A DNA stretch of 64,000 bases from Halorientalis sp. LT38 (GCF_037031225.1 NZ_JAYEZN010000001.1:310001-374000), one strand, 5' to 3'; positions 45,018 through 54,320 are shown, counted from the stretch's first letter. Notes: generated from the sequence alone by a model not told the origin. A program made the numbers and translations.

Positions 45018-45989
45018 CTAGCTCTCGGCGATCGCCTCGAAGGTGACCTGCCCCGCGTCGGGCGTCTCGTCGATCAGGACGGCGGCCTGGCCTTCGACGA
45101 GCCGTTCCCCGCCCTCGTCTACCACGTCGGTCGTGAGCTGGTACTTCTTCCGGCCGAGCGAGTCGACGATCTCGCAGACAGCGGTGAGTCGCTCCCCGAT
45201 CTCCGCCGGTTCCAGAAACGTGAGGTCCTGGGAGAGGTAGATCGTCACGCCCGGGAGGCGCGCCAGCGCGGCGCTGATCAACCCGCTCACGAGCGTGCCG
45301 TGGACGATCCGTCGGCCGAACCTGGTCTCACGGGCGTAGGCGTCGTCGAGATGGAGTCTGTTCGTGTCGCCACTGGCGGCGGCGAACGTCCTGACGTCCT
45401 GTTCGTCGATCACCTTCGTGAACGTCACGCGATCGCCGACCGACGTCCCTCGGTCGGAGTGGCTCTCGGTCGTCACCGTCCAGTCGGGGTGGTCGTACGC
45501 GGTCTCGCGCCGGCACCGATAGCCGTGACCGCCGGGCTCCGCCCGGGTGAAGGCTCTGCGCTGGAGGACCTGGGGAACGTGCCGGAGCACGTCGTCCGTA
45601 CTGACGAGGCCGACGAGCTCGTCGTCCTCAAGGACCACCAGTCGAGCGACGTCCGCGTCGAACATCCTCGCGACGGCGTCGCCGACGGTCGCGCTGGCGT
45701 CGACCGTGACCACGTCGCTCGACATGAACGCCGAGAGCGGCCGCGCTCCGGGGTCCGGATCCTCTCCCAGGAGGTGGACGAAGTCGTCGCTCGTGACGAT
45801 CCCGACGACTTCGCCTTCGGCGACGACGACCAGGGAGCCGATCGACGCCTCGTAACACCTGCTCGCGCCGTCACTGGCGGCCAGGTCCGGCGGGGCCGTC
45901 TCGGCGGGGCTGCTCATCACGTCCTGCACGCGGATCGGGAAGGGCACGCCCCCGACCTCCACGCCGCGGGACATGAGCGTACCGTCCAT
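45018..45989 (-). CDS. CBS-pair and MaoC-like hydratase fusion
   Basis: About 323 aa in two parts. The N-terminal half is a CBS pair: VQDVMSS, SIGSLVVVAEGEVVGIVTSDDFVHLL, FMSSDVVTVDASATVGDAVARMF, RLVVLEDDELVGLVSTDDVLRHV. The C-terminal half is a MaoC-type hot-dog domain with GDRVTFTKVI, ASGDTNRLHLDDAYA and FGRRIVHGTLVSGL, keeping the catalytic Asp and His of (R)-enoyl-CoA hydratases. CBS pairs bind adenosyl ligands, so allosteric control by AMP, ATP or acyl-CoA state is plausible. Start at MDGTLMSRG; MSRG five codons later is an alternative. Confidence 0.87.
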   Translation of the reverse strand: MDGTLMSRGVEVGGVPFPIRVQDVMSSPAETAPPDLAASDGASRCYEASIGSLVVVAEGEVVGIVTSDDFVHLLGEDPDPGARPLSAFMSSDVVTVDASATVGDAVARMFDADVARLVVLEDDELVGLVSTDDVLRHVPQVLQRRAFTRAEPGGHGYRCRRETAYDHPDWTVTTESHSDRGTSVGDRVTFTKVIDEQDVRTFAAASGDTNRLHLDDAYARETRFGRRIVHGTLVSGLISAALARLPGVTIYLSQDLTFLEPAEIGERLTAVCEIVDSLGRKKYQLTTDVVDEGGERLVEGQAAVLIDETPDAGQVTFEAIAES

Positions 45990-46133
45990 CTGGATGCCCG
46001 TCTCGGGAAGCGACCCGACGGTCAGCGCCCCTGCGGCGCGACGGCCGTCGACCGTCGCTACGAAAACTCCACACACCGGAAGAGTTCTCGGAAACCGATG
46101 GGCTTTACGTACCATCCTTTCCATTGTAAGCAT

Positions 46134-47105
46134 ATGCAGGTAGCTGAGGTAACAGAGTTCGGTGAGAGCGACCAGCTGACGGTCACGGAGCGGGAGAAGC
46201 CGGAGCCGGGCAGCGGCGAGGTCCGGATCGAGGTGAAGGCCGCGGGGATCAACTTCGCGGACATCATGCAGCGCCGGGGCCACTACCAGGGCGGACCCGA
46301 GCCGCCGTACGTGCCCGGGATGGAGGTCGCCGGCGTCGTCGACGCCGTGGGCGATGGGGTCGGCCGCGAGGTCGGCGACGAGGTGATGGGCTTCGTCGAA
46401 GAGGGCGGCTACGCAGAGTACGCCATCGCCAACGCCGCGGGCCTGTTCGACCTGCCCGAGGGGATGTCCTACGAGGAGGGCGCGGGCTTCCCGGTCCAGT
46501 TCCTCACCGCCCACAACTGCCTCTTCGAGTGGGGCGACCTGACCGAGGACGAGCAGGTGCTGATCCACGCCGCCGCCGGCGGGGTCGGTACCGCGGCCGT
46601 CCAGCTCGCGAGCAACGCCGGCGCCGAGGTGTTCGGCACCGCCAGCACCGAGGAGAAGCTCTCGCTGGCGGAAGAACTGGGCTGTGATCACCCGATCCAG
46701 TACACCGAGGTGGACTTCGTCGAGCAGGTGAACGACGTCACGGACGGCGACGGCGTGGACCTCGTGCTCGACGGGATCGGGAGCGAGACGACCACGGAGA
46801 GCCTGAAGGCGCTGACCCACTTCGGCCGGATGGTCTCATTCGGCGCCGCATCGGGCGAACCGGGCCAGCCCAACACCGCCGACCTCCTCTTCAACAACCA
46901 CACGGTCATCGGCTACCACCTCGGCCAGGCCATGTACCGCGACCCCGGTCGGGTGTTCCAGGCCGTCCCGAAGTTGACCGAGCAACTGGCGAGCGGCGAC
47001 CTCGAGGTGATCGTGGGGACGAACTTCGACCTCGAAGACGCGGCCGAGGCCCACCAGTACATCGAGGACCGCAAGTCCAGCGGGAAGGTCGTTCTGACGC
47101 CCTAG
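46134..47105 (+). CDS. Zinc-independent quinone oxidoreductase (MDR family)
   Basis: 323 aa. MQVAEVTEFG, GINFADIMQRRGHYQGGPEPPYVPGMEVAGVV, then IHAAAGGVGTAAVQLASNAGAEVFGTAST for the nucleotide-binding fold, and DLVLDGIGSETTTESLKAL. The catalytic-zinc ligands of alcohol dehydrogenases are missing, as in NADPH:quinone reductases (zeta-crystallin/QOR). It is divergent from the CBS-MaoC gene over 144 nt. A TTTACGTA element about 30 nt upstream supports the ATG. Confidence 0.92.
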   Translation: MQVAEVTEFGESDQLTVTEREKPEPGSGEVRIEVKAAGINFADIMQRRGHYQGGPEPPYVPGMEVAGVVDAVGDGVGREVGDEVMGFVEEGGYAEYAIANAAGLFDLPEGMSYEEGAGFPVQFLTAHNCLFEWGDLTEDEQVLIHAAAGGVGTAAVQLASNAGAEVFGTASTEEKLSLAEELGCDHPIQYTEVDFVEQVNDVTDGDGVDLVLDGIGSETTTESLKALTHFGRMVSFGAASGEPGQPNTADLLFNNHTVIGYHLGQAMYRDPGRVFQAVPKLTEQLASGDLEVIVGTNFDLEDAAEAHQYIEDRKSSGKVVLTP

Positions 47106-47119
47106 TCCACCAGTAGCAT

Positions 47120-47138
47120 TAGGGGCCATCCGCCCCTA
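47120..47138. terminator. Hairpin after the quinone reductase gene
   Basis: TAGGGGC (47120-47126) pairs with GCCCCTA (47132-47138) around CATCC: seven perfect pairs placed 15 nt after the quinone reductase stop and just before the next gene. No T-run follows. It may end the upstream transcript or affect the leader of the downstream gene. Confidence 0.45.
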
Positions 47139-47147
47139 GCCGGGGTG

Positions 47148-47846
47148 ATGACCCGCGAGGCAGTCCGTGCCGGGTTCGCCGAGTTCGTCGAGGACATCGT
47201 CGACACCGCCTACGAGGAGTTCGACGTCGTCGCCGTCCTCCGCGGCGAGTCGGGTGCCAGCAGTCGTCTCGTCAGCCAGCTGCTGAAGAACAGCCGGCGG
47301 CTCGACCGGACCGTCGTCCGGCCCGAGCTCCGGGACTACCGCCGACGGATCCTCGCGCAGTTCGACCCCATCCTCGACTACGCCGCCGACCCGGACGCCG
47401 ACTTCGCCGACTACGAAGCCCAGGTCCGCGACACGGACGTCTATCTCACCCATCTCCGACCGGACGTCCGCGGGGACCGCCGGGCGGACGTGGTCCGCAC
47501 CCAGCTCGACAGGCAGCGACGGCTGGCCGAAGCCGCCCGGCCCCTCGTCGAGTCCCCGGAATCCGAGTTCTGGGCCGCCGCGGTCGACGCCCTGGACCGC
47601 GATCGAGCCGCCGAACTGGTCCGGACCCACTTCGCCGTCGGCGCGCCGCTCCGCGAGTTCCCCGACGCCTTCGTCTTCGAGACCGAGATCGATCCGGGCG
47701 ACGTCTTCGGCGGCCCACTGGTCTCGCGCCTGCCCTCGGTCACCGTCGAGTACACCGACGAAGTCGCCCGCGTCGTGGAGCGAGCGGAACGAGCCGTCGT
47801 CGAGTCCACCCTGACGGAACTCGACGAGCGGTTCGCGGAGAACTGA
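47148..47846 (+). CDS. Conserved-looking haloarchaeal hypothetical protein
   Basis: 232 aa, acidic and largely helical: FAEFVEDIVDTAYEEFDVVAVLRG, RRLDRTVVRPELRDYRRRILAQF, then a C-terminal beta-containing part VTVEYTDEVARVVERAERAVVE. No catalytic or metal motif recognised and no family name recalled. ATG 47148 directly follows an in-frame GTG at 47145; either could serve. It converges with mptE. Confidence 0.75.
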   Translation: MTREAVRAGFAEFVEDIVDTAYEEFDVVAVLRGESGASSRLVSQLLKNSRRLDRTVVRPELRDYRRRILAQFDPILDYAADPDADFADYEAQVRDTDVYLTHLRPDVRGDRRADVVRTQLDRQRRLAEAARPLVESPESEFWAAAVDALDRDRAAELVRTHFAVGAPLREFPDAFVFETEIDPGDVFGGPLVSRLPSVTVEYTDEVARVVERAERAVVESTLTELDERFAEN

Positions 47847-47867
47847 GGCGGGAGATGTTGGCGACGG

Positions 47868-48545
47868 TTACCAGGACAGCGAGAGATCCCCGCGGCGACC
47901 GTCGAGGACCGCGAACCGCTCGTCGCGGCGCTGTTCGAGCCAGTACAGCAACCGCTCGGCCCATGCGAGTTTTCGCCGTTTCGCATCGCTCACTGTCGGG
48001 TCGTCGAAATCCCAGCCGACGAACACCAGGTCGGCCGCGCCGAAGTGATCGGCGAGGAAGGCCGCCCGGTCGCCGTCGGTGAACCCGCCGAAGTTCGCGA
48101 CCGGGCCGACTGGCTCGGCCTGGGTCGTCGGGAGGACCTGTTCACCCTCGAATCGGGGCACCCACTCCCGGACGGCGTCGACGTTGTCCCCGTGGGCGTG
48201 GGTCGCCACCGGCACACCGCCGTGGGTCAGCTCTCGTGCCGTCTCGGGGTTCTTGTCGAGGTCGGTGACCATGCAGTCGACGCCGACGCCGGCGTCCACG
48301 AGAACGTCGGCGGCCGTCGAGGCGGCCACCACGACGTCGGCCGCTGTGGCCTGACGGGTCTCGTCGGCGAGCGACGGGCCGGCACCCGCGACGGCCACGG
48401 TTCGATCCGAGAAGTCGAGTCGCGCGCTGTCGAAGGGGCCGGCCAGTTCGGCCAGCACGTCCCGAGCGCGTTCGTCGGCCCGGCGGTCGTAGCCGAAGTC
48501 CGCGAGGACGGCCTCGTAGGCGGGTTCCCAGGTGGAAAACTCCAT
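47868..48545 (-). CDS. mptE: 6-hydroxymethyl-7,8-dihydropterin pyrophosphokinase (MptE)
   Basis: 225 aa, DUF115/MptE family. VAVAGAGPSLADE gives the nucleotide loop and VVVAASTAADVLVDAGVGVDCMVTDLDKNPE the substrate strand with the TDLD motif, followed by HAHGDNVDAVREWVPRF and TNFGGFTDGDRA-like FGGFTDGDRA. MptE replaces bacterial FolK in archaea, activating the pterin for folate or methanopterin synthesis. It lies downstream of folP in the same direction. A TATATAAA box 25-32 nt upstream gives it its own promoter. Confidence 0.93.
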   Translation of the reverse strand: MEFSTWEPAYEAVLADFGYDRRADERARDVLAELAGPFDSARLDFSDRTVAVAGAGPSLADETRQATAADVVVAASTAADVLVDAGVGVDCMVTDLDKNPETARELTHGGVPVATHAHGDNVDAVREWVPRFEGEQVLPTTQAEPVGPVANFGGFTDGDRAAFLADHFGAADLVFVGWDFDDPTVSDAKRRKLAWAERLLYWLEQRRDERFAVLDGRRGDLSLSW

Positions 48546-48723
48546 GCTAGTCGCTCACCGGTTCGGTCCTATATAAATCGAGGTGAGCCGAAGTGGCACA
48601 ACCTGGTACCCCTACCCGGGTGCCCTTTCGGCCTTCAACCCCCCATTCTGGCGCATCTGGCATAAGTTTTCTCTTCGTCAGACACCTCCATCGCCCGGTC
48701 GTGGGCCCGCGAATAAGCACTCG
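48546..48723. other. 178-nt gap between folP and mptE
   Basis: No gene seen. It contains the mptE TATA box next to the start codon and, further upstream, a pyrimidine-rich segment with short inverted repeats (ACCCGGGT) and an A/T-rich stretch near 48662-48675 that could end the folP transcript. No tRNA-like cloverleaf could be drawn. Confidence 0.5.
48570..48577 (-). promoter_or_regulatory. TATA-like box of mptE
   Basis: The minus strand reads TTTATATA, 25-32 nt upstream of the ATG at 48545. It is the best TATA box in the window and marks a leaderless transcript. Confidence 0.65.
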
Positions 48724-49860
48724 TTACCGGCCGGAAAGGCCTCGCTTAATCGCTCCGAGCGCGGTCGCGACTGCCGCTGGCTCGTCGACCCCGTCGGCGA
48801 GTCGATCGAACGCCCCGACGGTCCCAACGAGCAGGACCTTCCCGGCCGCGCCCTCGGTCGCCGTCACGCCGTAGGTCCCGGCTACGTCCCGCAGTCGCTC
48901 TCGGTCGTCCGCGGTCAGCCCGGACAGTTCGAAGACCCGGACGGCGGCGTCGTCGGCGTAGGCGGCGTCGACGCCGAGCCGGTCCAGGTGTCGGGCCGCC
49001 TCTCCCGGCGTGGTCACGTCGAGTTCTTCGACTTCGGGCGTCCTGACCCGCTCGCGAGCGAAGGCGTCGCCCACGAGGGCGGCGTCCCGCGTCTCGGCGA
49101 CGTCGTGGGTCCTGACGACGTGGGCACCGCGTTCGACGGCCATCGACGTCGCAGCCAGACTGGCCGGGAGCGCGTCTTCGGTCGATCGGCCGGGGATCTC
49201 CCGGAGGAAGTTCTTCCGGTTGATCGAGACCAGCAGGGGGTAGCCGTAGCCACGGAACTCCCGGAGCCGGCGGAAGGTCTCCCGGTCGTCGTCCGTCGTC
49301 TTGTCCTCGCTCCAGCCGCCGAAGGCGGGGTCGAGGATCGTCTTGTCCGTAAAGCCGTTCAGTTCGAGGGCGTCGTAGATGTCGTCCACGTCGGCAATGG
49401 CTCCGGGCCGCTCCAGATCCGGCGGGCTCGCCATCTTCGCCACGGCCACGTCGTAATCGGCACAGACCTCGGGCATCTCCGGGTCGGCGAAGCCACAGAT
49501 GTCGTTGACCATGTCGAACCCCCGGGCGAGGGCCGCCTCGGCGACCTCGTTGTATCGCGTCTCGATGGAGAAGACGGCGTCGCCGGAGACACTCTCCATC
49601 GCCTCGACGGCGGTGTCGAGCCGGTCGAGTTCCCCCTCGGCGGAGAGGACGTCGAACTTCTTGTTGGCCGACTCGAGGCCGACGTCGACGATGTCGGCCC
49701 CCTCGTCGATCAGGGCCTCGTCGACGTACCGGGCGGCCTCGCCGGGGTCGTCGTAGACGCTGGGATCGTAGGGCGACTCGCTGGAGACGTTCAGCACCCC
49801 CATGATGCGGGGCGGATGGTCGTCGCCGATGCCCAGCCCGGCCGCGTCTACGTTGCGCAT
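48724..49860 (-). CDS. folP: Dihydropteroate synthase with C-terminal extension
   Basis: 378 aa. The pterin-binding TIM barrel is seen as RIMGVLNVSSESPYDPSVY, GADIVDVGLESANKKF, FDMVNDICGF, ILDPAFGGWSEDK, PLLVSINRKNFL and ERGAHVVRTHDV, the last with the conserved R-x-H. Classical DHPS is about 280 aa; here the final ~100 aa (from about residue 280) form an extra domain of unknown role starting near VEELDVTTPGEAARHL. Provides dihydropteroate or the archaeal equivalent, with MptE downstream supplying the activated pterin. Confidence 0.92.
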   Translation of the reverse strand: MRNVDAAGLGIGDDHPPRIMGVLNVSSESPYDPSVYDDPGEAARYVDEALIDEGADIVDVGLESANKKFDVLSAEGELDRLDTAVEAMESVSGDAVFSIETRYNEVAEAALARGFDMVNDICGFADPEMPEVCADYDVAVAKMASPPDLERPGAIADVDDIYDALELNGFTDKTILDPAFGGWSEDKTTDDDRETFRRLREFRGYGYPLLVSINRKNFLREIPGRSTEDALPASLAATSMAVERGAHVVRTHDVAETRDAALVGDAFARERVRTPEVEELDVTTPGEAARHLDRLGVDAAYADDAAVRVFELSGLTADDRERLRDVAGTYGVTATEGAAGKVLLVGTVGAFDRLADGVDEPAAVATALGAIKRGLSGR

Positions 49861-49950
49861 ACCCGTTCCAGGGAACCCAGCCGCTAAAACGACGTGATTC
49901 GCGGCAGGGTGGGCGCTCTCCTGGGCCGTGACGCTACCGCTTTCGACCCC

Positions 49951-52077
49951 CTACGCCGCGTCCCGCTGATCGATGCCGGTGATCTCGAACCGCGCACCGC
50001 CGGTCGTCCCCTCGGTCACACGAACCGTCCACCCGTGTGCGTTGACGATTTCTTTGACGATGTTGAGCCCGAACCCCGTTCCGTCGTCGTCGGTGGTGTA
50101 CCCGTGATCGAACACGGCTTCGCGTTCGCCCTCCGGGATGCCGGGGCCGTCGTCCTCCACGTAGAATCCGTCCGACAGCGTACCGACCCGGATCGTCACG
50201 TCCCGCCCGCCGTGTTCGATAGCGTTGCGAAAGAGGTTCTCGAACAGTTGCTGGATGCGGCTGGTGTCCACCGAGATCGTTCGGTCGGTGTCGAGGACCA
50301 GCTCGGCGTCGCCGGTCTCGACGGTCTGCCAGCAACTCTCGGCGAGTGGCGCGATCTCGACGGGTTCCCTGTCGTCGACCTGTTGCCCGTGACGCGCGAT
50401 CGCGAGCACGTCCTCGATGAGTTCCTCCATCCGAACCAGTTGCTCCGCCATGACGGCGAGGTCCTCGGAGTCGTCGCCCCGCCGTATCAGTTCGAGCCGC
50501 GACTGGGCGACGTTGAGCGGGTTGCGCAAGTCGTGCGTGACGATGCTCGCGAACTGTTCGAGCTGCTCGTTTTTCCGCTCCAGTTCGCGCTCGCGCTGGC
50601 GGCGATCCGTGACGTCCTGGAGGATACCGTCGATGTACACCTCGCCGTCCTCCTCCGTCAGGATCGCCGAGAGCGTCACGTCGATCCGCTCCCCCGAGAG
50701 CGTCCGTTGTTCGACCTCGAACTCGGTGACGTGCCCGTTCTCGCGAAGCGCTGCCCGCAACGCCTTGCGATCCTCGGGGTCGACGTAGAAGCTCTCGACG
50801 GGTTCGGCCAGCAGTTCGTTCTTCGAGTAGGCGCCGTAGATCGACACGAGACTGGCGTTCACTTCGACGAACTCGCCGTCCGGTTCGGCAGTCGTCCGAT
50901 AGACGCCGACGGGCAGGTTCTCGATGATTCGCTCGTAGTCCTGGAGCCGCTGTTGGTAGGCTTTCCGCTGGGTCACGTCGGTGTTGATCGCGACGAACCC
51001 GTCGATGGTAGCCGACTCGTCTTCGATCGGGGCGATCGTCTGCTCGATGACGTACCGATAGCCGTCGCTGCGCTCGTTGATCACCTCTCCCCGCCAGACG
51101 TCCCCCGAGAGGATCGTTTTCCAGAGGCAGCCGTAGAACTCCCGACTGTGTTCGCCGGAGTTGAGGATGTTGGGGTTCTCTCCGACCGCCTCCATCCGAG
51201 AATACCCCGTCGATTCCTCGAACGCGGGGTTCGCGTACTCGATAGTGCCATCGGTATCGGTGATGTAGATCGCGTGACCGGCCTGTTCGACGGCCTGCCG
51301 GAACCGGCGGAGTTCCCGCTCCTTTCGCTTTCGCTCGGTCACGTCGGTTAGCGTGACGACGAGGCCCTGGATCGCAGCGTCGCTCACCCGGTTGCGACAC
51401 CGACACTCGACCCAGCGCTGGGCGGCGTCCGCCGGCCGAACTCTGAACTCGCCCATCACCGTCCGATCGGGGTTGGCGAGCGAGGTGTCGAACAGATCTC
51501 GGACCGATTCGGTGTCGACGGGATCGACCGCTCGTAACGCATCCTCGCCGATCACTGCAGCCGTCTCACATCCGAACAGCCGCGCCGTCGACTCGTTGGC
51601 GTAGGTGACCGTCCGCGACTCGTCGACCACCCAGATGGCGTCCGTCGCCTCCTCGACGAGGGCCGCCTTCAACTCGGCGGAATCGGCCGACCTCCCGCCA
51701 TCACCCTTTGCGATAGCCTCGCCAACGCGTTTGGCCACCGTCGCGACAGGGTCGGGTTCGGCGTCCACGAGCACGTACTCGGTCGCAGCGTCTTCACGCA
51801 GGTCCGCGACGACGTCCGTGTCGTCGTCGCCGACCAGGACCACGAAGGGGAGCGTCGGAACTCGCTCGCGGGCGTCACGGCGAATCGAGAGCACACCGCA
51901 GTCCGGTAGCTCGGCGTCGGAGACGAGACAGTCGAACGGCTTCTCCGACAACCTGTCGAGCGCGTCCTCCCGTGTGCGCTCGCTGACGATATCGAGAGAT
52001 CCAGAGTCGGCGAGGCCCGTCGCGATGCGATCGTCACTTCCGACGTAGAGCACGTCGTAACTCGTGTTCGCGGCCAT
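49951..52077 (-). CDS. Receiver-like, triple-PAS sensor histidine kinase
   Basis: 708 aa, soluble. A receiver-like domain ([10 protein letters not shown], Asp in [12 protein letters not shown]) lacks a typical acidic pair and may be degenerate. Three PAS domains follow (about 135-250, 255-370, 380-490), the second with the haloarchaeal [15 protein letters not shown] pattern. HisKA H-box: [22 protein letters not shown] in two pieces; HATPase: [44 protein letters not shown]. No adjacent response regulator. Signal unknown. Confidence 0.92.
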   Translation of the reverse strand: MAANTSYDVLYVGSDDRIATGLADSGSLDIVSERTREDALDRLSEKPFDCLVSDAELPDCGVLSIRRDARERVPTLPFVVLVGDDDTDVVADLREDAATEYVLVDAEPDPVATVAKRVGEAIAKGDGGRSADSAELKAALVEEATDAIWVVDESRTVTYANESTARLFGCETAAVIGEDALRAVDPVDTESVRDLFDTSLANPDRTVMGEFRVRPADAAQRWVECRCRNRVSDAAIQGLVVTLTDVTERKRKERELRRFRQAVEQAGHAIYITDTDGTIEYANPAFEESTGYSRMEAVGENPNILNSGEHSREFYGCLWKTILSGDVWRGEVINERSDGYRYVIEQTIAPIEDESATIDGFVAINTDVTQRKAYQQRLQDYERIIENLPVGVYRTTAEPDGEFVEVNASLVSIYGAYSKNELLAEPVESFYVDPEDRKALRAALRENGHVTEFEVEQRTLSGERIDVTLSAILTEEDGEVYIDGILQDVTDRRQRERELERKNEQLEQFASIVTHDLRNPLNVAQSRLELIRRGDDSEDLAVMAEQLVRMEELIEDVLAIARHGQQVDDREPVEIAPLAESCWQTVETGDAELVLDTDRTISVDTSRIQQLFENLFRNAIEHGGRDVTIRVGTLSDGFYVEDDGPGIPEGEREAVFDHGYTTDDDGTGFGLNIVKEIVNAHGWTVRVTEGTTGGARFEITGIDQRDAA

Positions 52078-52213
52078 GAATCTCCAGCTAGTTGTTCTGA
52101 GTTTGGACCGGCCGTTAAAATACCACCCGATCCATCGGTGGATTCGAGAATCGGGTCATTGCCGTGCGAGCCGAGTCGCGCGCTTTTTGTTCGGCTACCC
52201 AGTACGTCCGGGC

Positions 52214-52738
52214 ATGGGCAAGGTCAACATCGGGCTGCGCGGCTGGCGGTTCGACGAGGACGAGGTGTTCGACGAGAACGGCGAGCTCGTGCCACTCGGC
52301 ATGATGGAACCCGAGACGCGGGACCGGATCGTCCGCCTCGCGTCGATGATGGGTGAGCCGTGCGACGCCTGCTATCTGATCCACGGCGACGAGGAAATCC
52401 AGCGATGCAACGTCGCCCGCATCGTCTACGGCGAACCGCTCGGAGAGGTGCTGCTCTGTCCCGAGCACGAGGTCGACTTCCTCTACTGGTTCCGCGAGGA
52501 GGACGGCAAACGGTACGCCGGCGACACCGACCTCGAGGACGCCTTCTACGCCTGGTTCGACGACGGCGGCCGCGCGCCCGAGGGGTACGGGGGCATCGAC
52601 CACGTCGACACCGACGACGAGGACCTCCCCGAACCCGACCCGAGCGAGGAGCTCCCGACGCTGGAGGAGGAGCTGGACAAGCTCGAAGACGAGAAACTCG
52701 ACGCGCTCGGGGTCGACCTCGACGACCTCGACCTCTGA
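52214..52738 (+). CDS. Haloarchaeal DUF5815-like protein
   Basis: 174 aa, very acidic, with a conserved-looking core [72 protein letters not shown]. The CDAC, CNVA and LLCPEH cysteines and histidine could bind a metal ion. Recalled, without certainty, as DUF5815. It overlaps trmJ by one base (TGATG), so the two are translationally coupled, hinting at a link to RNA modification. Confidence 0.75.
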   Translation: MGKVNIGLRGWRFDEDEVFDENGELVPLGMMEPETRDRIVRLASMMGEPCDACYLIHGDEEIQRCNVARIVYGEPLGEVLLCPEHEVDFLYWFREEDGKRYAGDTDLEDAFYAWFDDGGRAPEGYGGIDHVDTDDEDLPEPDPSEELPTLEEELDKLEDEKLDALGVDLDDLDL

Positions 52739-53466
52739 TGGTCGCCGTCGCCGTCGTCGACGCGACCGAGCCGGGGAACGTCGGCACCATCGCCCGCTCG
52801 ATGAAGAACTTCGGACTCGACGAGCTGTTGCTGGTCGACCCGCCCGAACTCGACCCCGACGGGGAGGCCTACGGCTTCGCCGGCCAGGCCCGTGAGGACG
52901 TCCTCCCGAACGCCCGCGAACTCACGTTCGACGAACTCGTCTCCGAGTACCACACCGTCGGCTGCACGGCTATCACGAACGAGGACGCGACCAAACACGT
53001 CCGCTACCCGTTCCTGACGCCCGCCGAACTCGCCGCCGACCTGCGGGGGATCGAGTCCGAGACGGCCGTCGTCTTCGGCCGCGAACGCGTCGGCCTCACG
53101 AACGACGAACTCGCCCGGATGGACCAGGTCTGCTCCATCCCCGCGACCGACGATTACCCCGTCCTGAACCTGGGGCAGGCCGCGACGATCGTCCTGTACG
53201 AACTCCGTGACCTGACCGTCTCCGAGATACAGCACCCCGAGGACCGCCACGAACGGGCCGACCAGCAGGCGATCGAGGGACTCCACGATCAGTTCGAGAC
53301 GTTCCTCGAGGACATCGGCCACCCAGAAGAGAAACGCGGCAAGGCCAGCAGACTGTGGCGACGAGTGATCGGTCGCGCACATCCCACCGGGCGTGAAGCC
53401 CGGACGCTACGTGGGATCTTCCGGAAGGCCGGCCAGCGGATCGAGCGGGCCGAGGACGGCGAGTAA
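52738..53466 (+). CDS. trmJ: tRNA (cytidine/uridine-32-2'-O)-methyltransferase, TrmJ family
   Basis: 242 aa SPOUT methyltransferase. Opens with VAVVDATEPGNVGTIARSMKNFGLDELLLVDPP, then VVFGRERVGLTNDELARMD and the knot motif VLNLGQAATIVLYEL. A C-terminal helical extension (EEKRGKASRLWRRVIGRAHPTGREARTLRGIFRKAG) is as in archaeal TrmJ. It 2'-O-methylates position 32 of tRNAs. The ATG overlaps the preceding stop codon. Confidence 0.93.
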   Translation: MVAVAVVDATEPGNVGTIARSMKNFGLDELLLVDPPELDPDGEAYGFAGQAREDVLPNARELTFDELVSEYHTVGCTAITNEDATKHVRYPFLTPAELAADLRGIESETAVVFGRERVGLTNDELARMDQVCSIPATDDYPVLNLGQAATIVLYELRDLTVSEIQHPEDRHERADQQAIEGLHDQFETFLEDIGHPEEKRGKASRLWRRVIGRAHPTGREARTLRGIFRKAGQRIERAEDGE

Positions 53467-53549
53467 CGAGGTCGCTGGCGGTCCGACGGGGTCACTTCGC
53501 CGGTCTCGGCGGGAGTCACTGCCGGGGGCAGACCCCGGTGGCCTGTGGC

Positions 53550-54320
53550 TCAGTCGTCCGCGATGAACTGGGCCGCGCGCTCGCGAACCGTTTCGGGCGG
53601 GAGTGGCTGGTCGAACGCGGCGGGGAACCCGACTTCGCCCCCGACCGTCCTGACGAAGGAAGCGTGGCGCCCCTCGACGCTGTGGATGCTCAGCGCGGGC
53701 GGCACGAGGTCCGGGTCCTCGATGGCTGGGGCCGCTCCGGCGTAGGCCGCGACACCCGTGTCCTCGAGAACTGCAGCCGTTGCGAGGAACTCCTCGGCGT
53801 CGGTGACCGCGGACCCGAATTCGAAGTCGGGTTCAGCCACCGGGTCTTCGCCCAGGTCCTCGACGACGCTCTCGAGAGTTTCTGCGTGGGTCTCCTCCTG
53901 GTCCCTGATGATCTCCAGGTCGTCGACGATCCGGTCCCGATTTTCCGCGTCGAGGTCCTCGACCGGACTGACCGCCAGGAGATCGCTCTCGTCGAGGTTG
54001 TCGAGGGCTCGATCGTAGAACTCGGCCTCCAGGAACTCGAGCGTGAGGGCGTAATTCAGGATCTCGACGTCGTCCTCGAAGGTGTCTTCGTCGACGACCG
54101 CCGACGGCGGAGTGTCGCCGTCCCCGTCTTCGTCGTCGTCATCGTGTGCGAGCACCGGTTGCACTCCGATCGCACTTCCCAGAGCGATACCACCGACGAC
54201 GCCGGCGGACCCGCTGAGGAACCGCCGCCTGGACCCGGCCGATTCGGTATCTCCGTCACGTTTCGTTTCGCTGCTGTCAGTATCGTACGTCACTCCAGTG
54301 ACGGAGGACCGCGCCCCCAT
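53550..54320 (-). CDS. Tat-exported ferritin-like protein
   Basis: 256 aa. A 32-aa leader precedes a Tat motif SRRRFLSGSAG and hydrophobic region, so the folded protein is exported, probably with bound metal. The mature domain reads ILNYALTLEFLEAEFYDRALDN, then QEETHAETLESVVEDLG, the Glu/His pattern of ferritin-like dessication-related proteins, and EGRHASFVRTVGGEVG near the end. The two ExxH-type clusters could form a di-iron or Mn site. An acidic Asp-rich linker follows the signal peptide. Function unknown. Confidence 0.87.
   Translation of the reverse strand: MGARSSVTGVTYDTDSSETKRDGDTESAGSRRRFLSGSAGVVGGIALGSAIGVQPVLAHDDDDEDGDGDTPPSAVVDEDTFEDDVEILNYALTLEFLEAEFYDRALDNLDESDLLAVSPVEDLDAENRDRIVDDLEIIRDQEETHAETLESVVEDLGEDPVAEPDFEFGSAVTDAEEFLATAAVLEDTGVAAYAGAAPAIEDPDLVPPALSIHSVEGRHASFVRTVGGEVGFPAAFDQPLPPETVRERAAQFIADD

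Noticed and set aside
44478-46133. Long N-terminal extension of the quinone reductase frame
   Set aside because: It is antisense to two genes on the minus strand; the conserved start MQVAEVTEFG at 46134 has a promoter-like element at the right distance.
48588-48720. Possible tRNA or structured RNA between folP and mptE
   Set aside because: Short inverted repeats exist, but no acceptor stem, T-arm GTTCGA motif or cloverleaf could be drawn.
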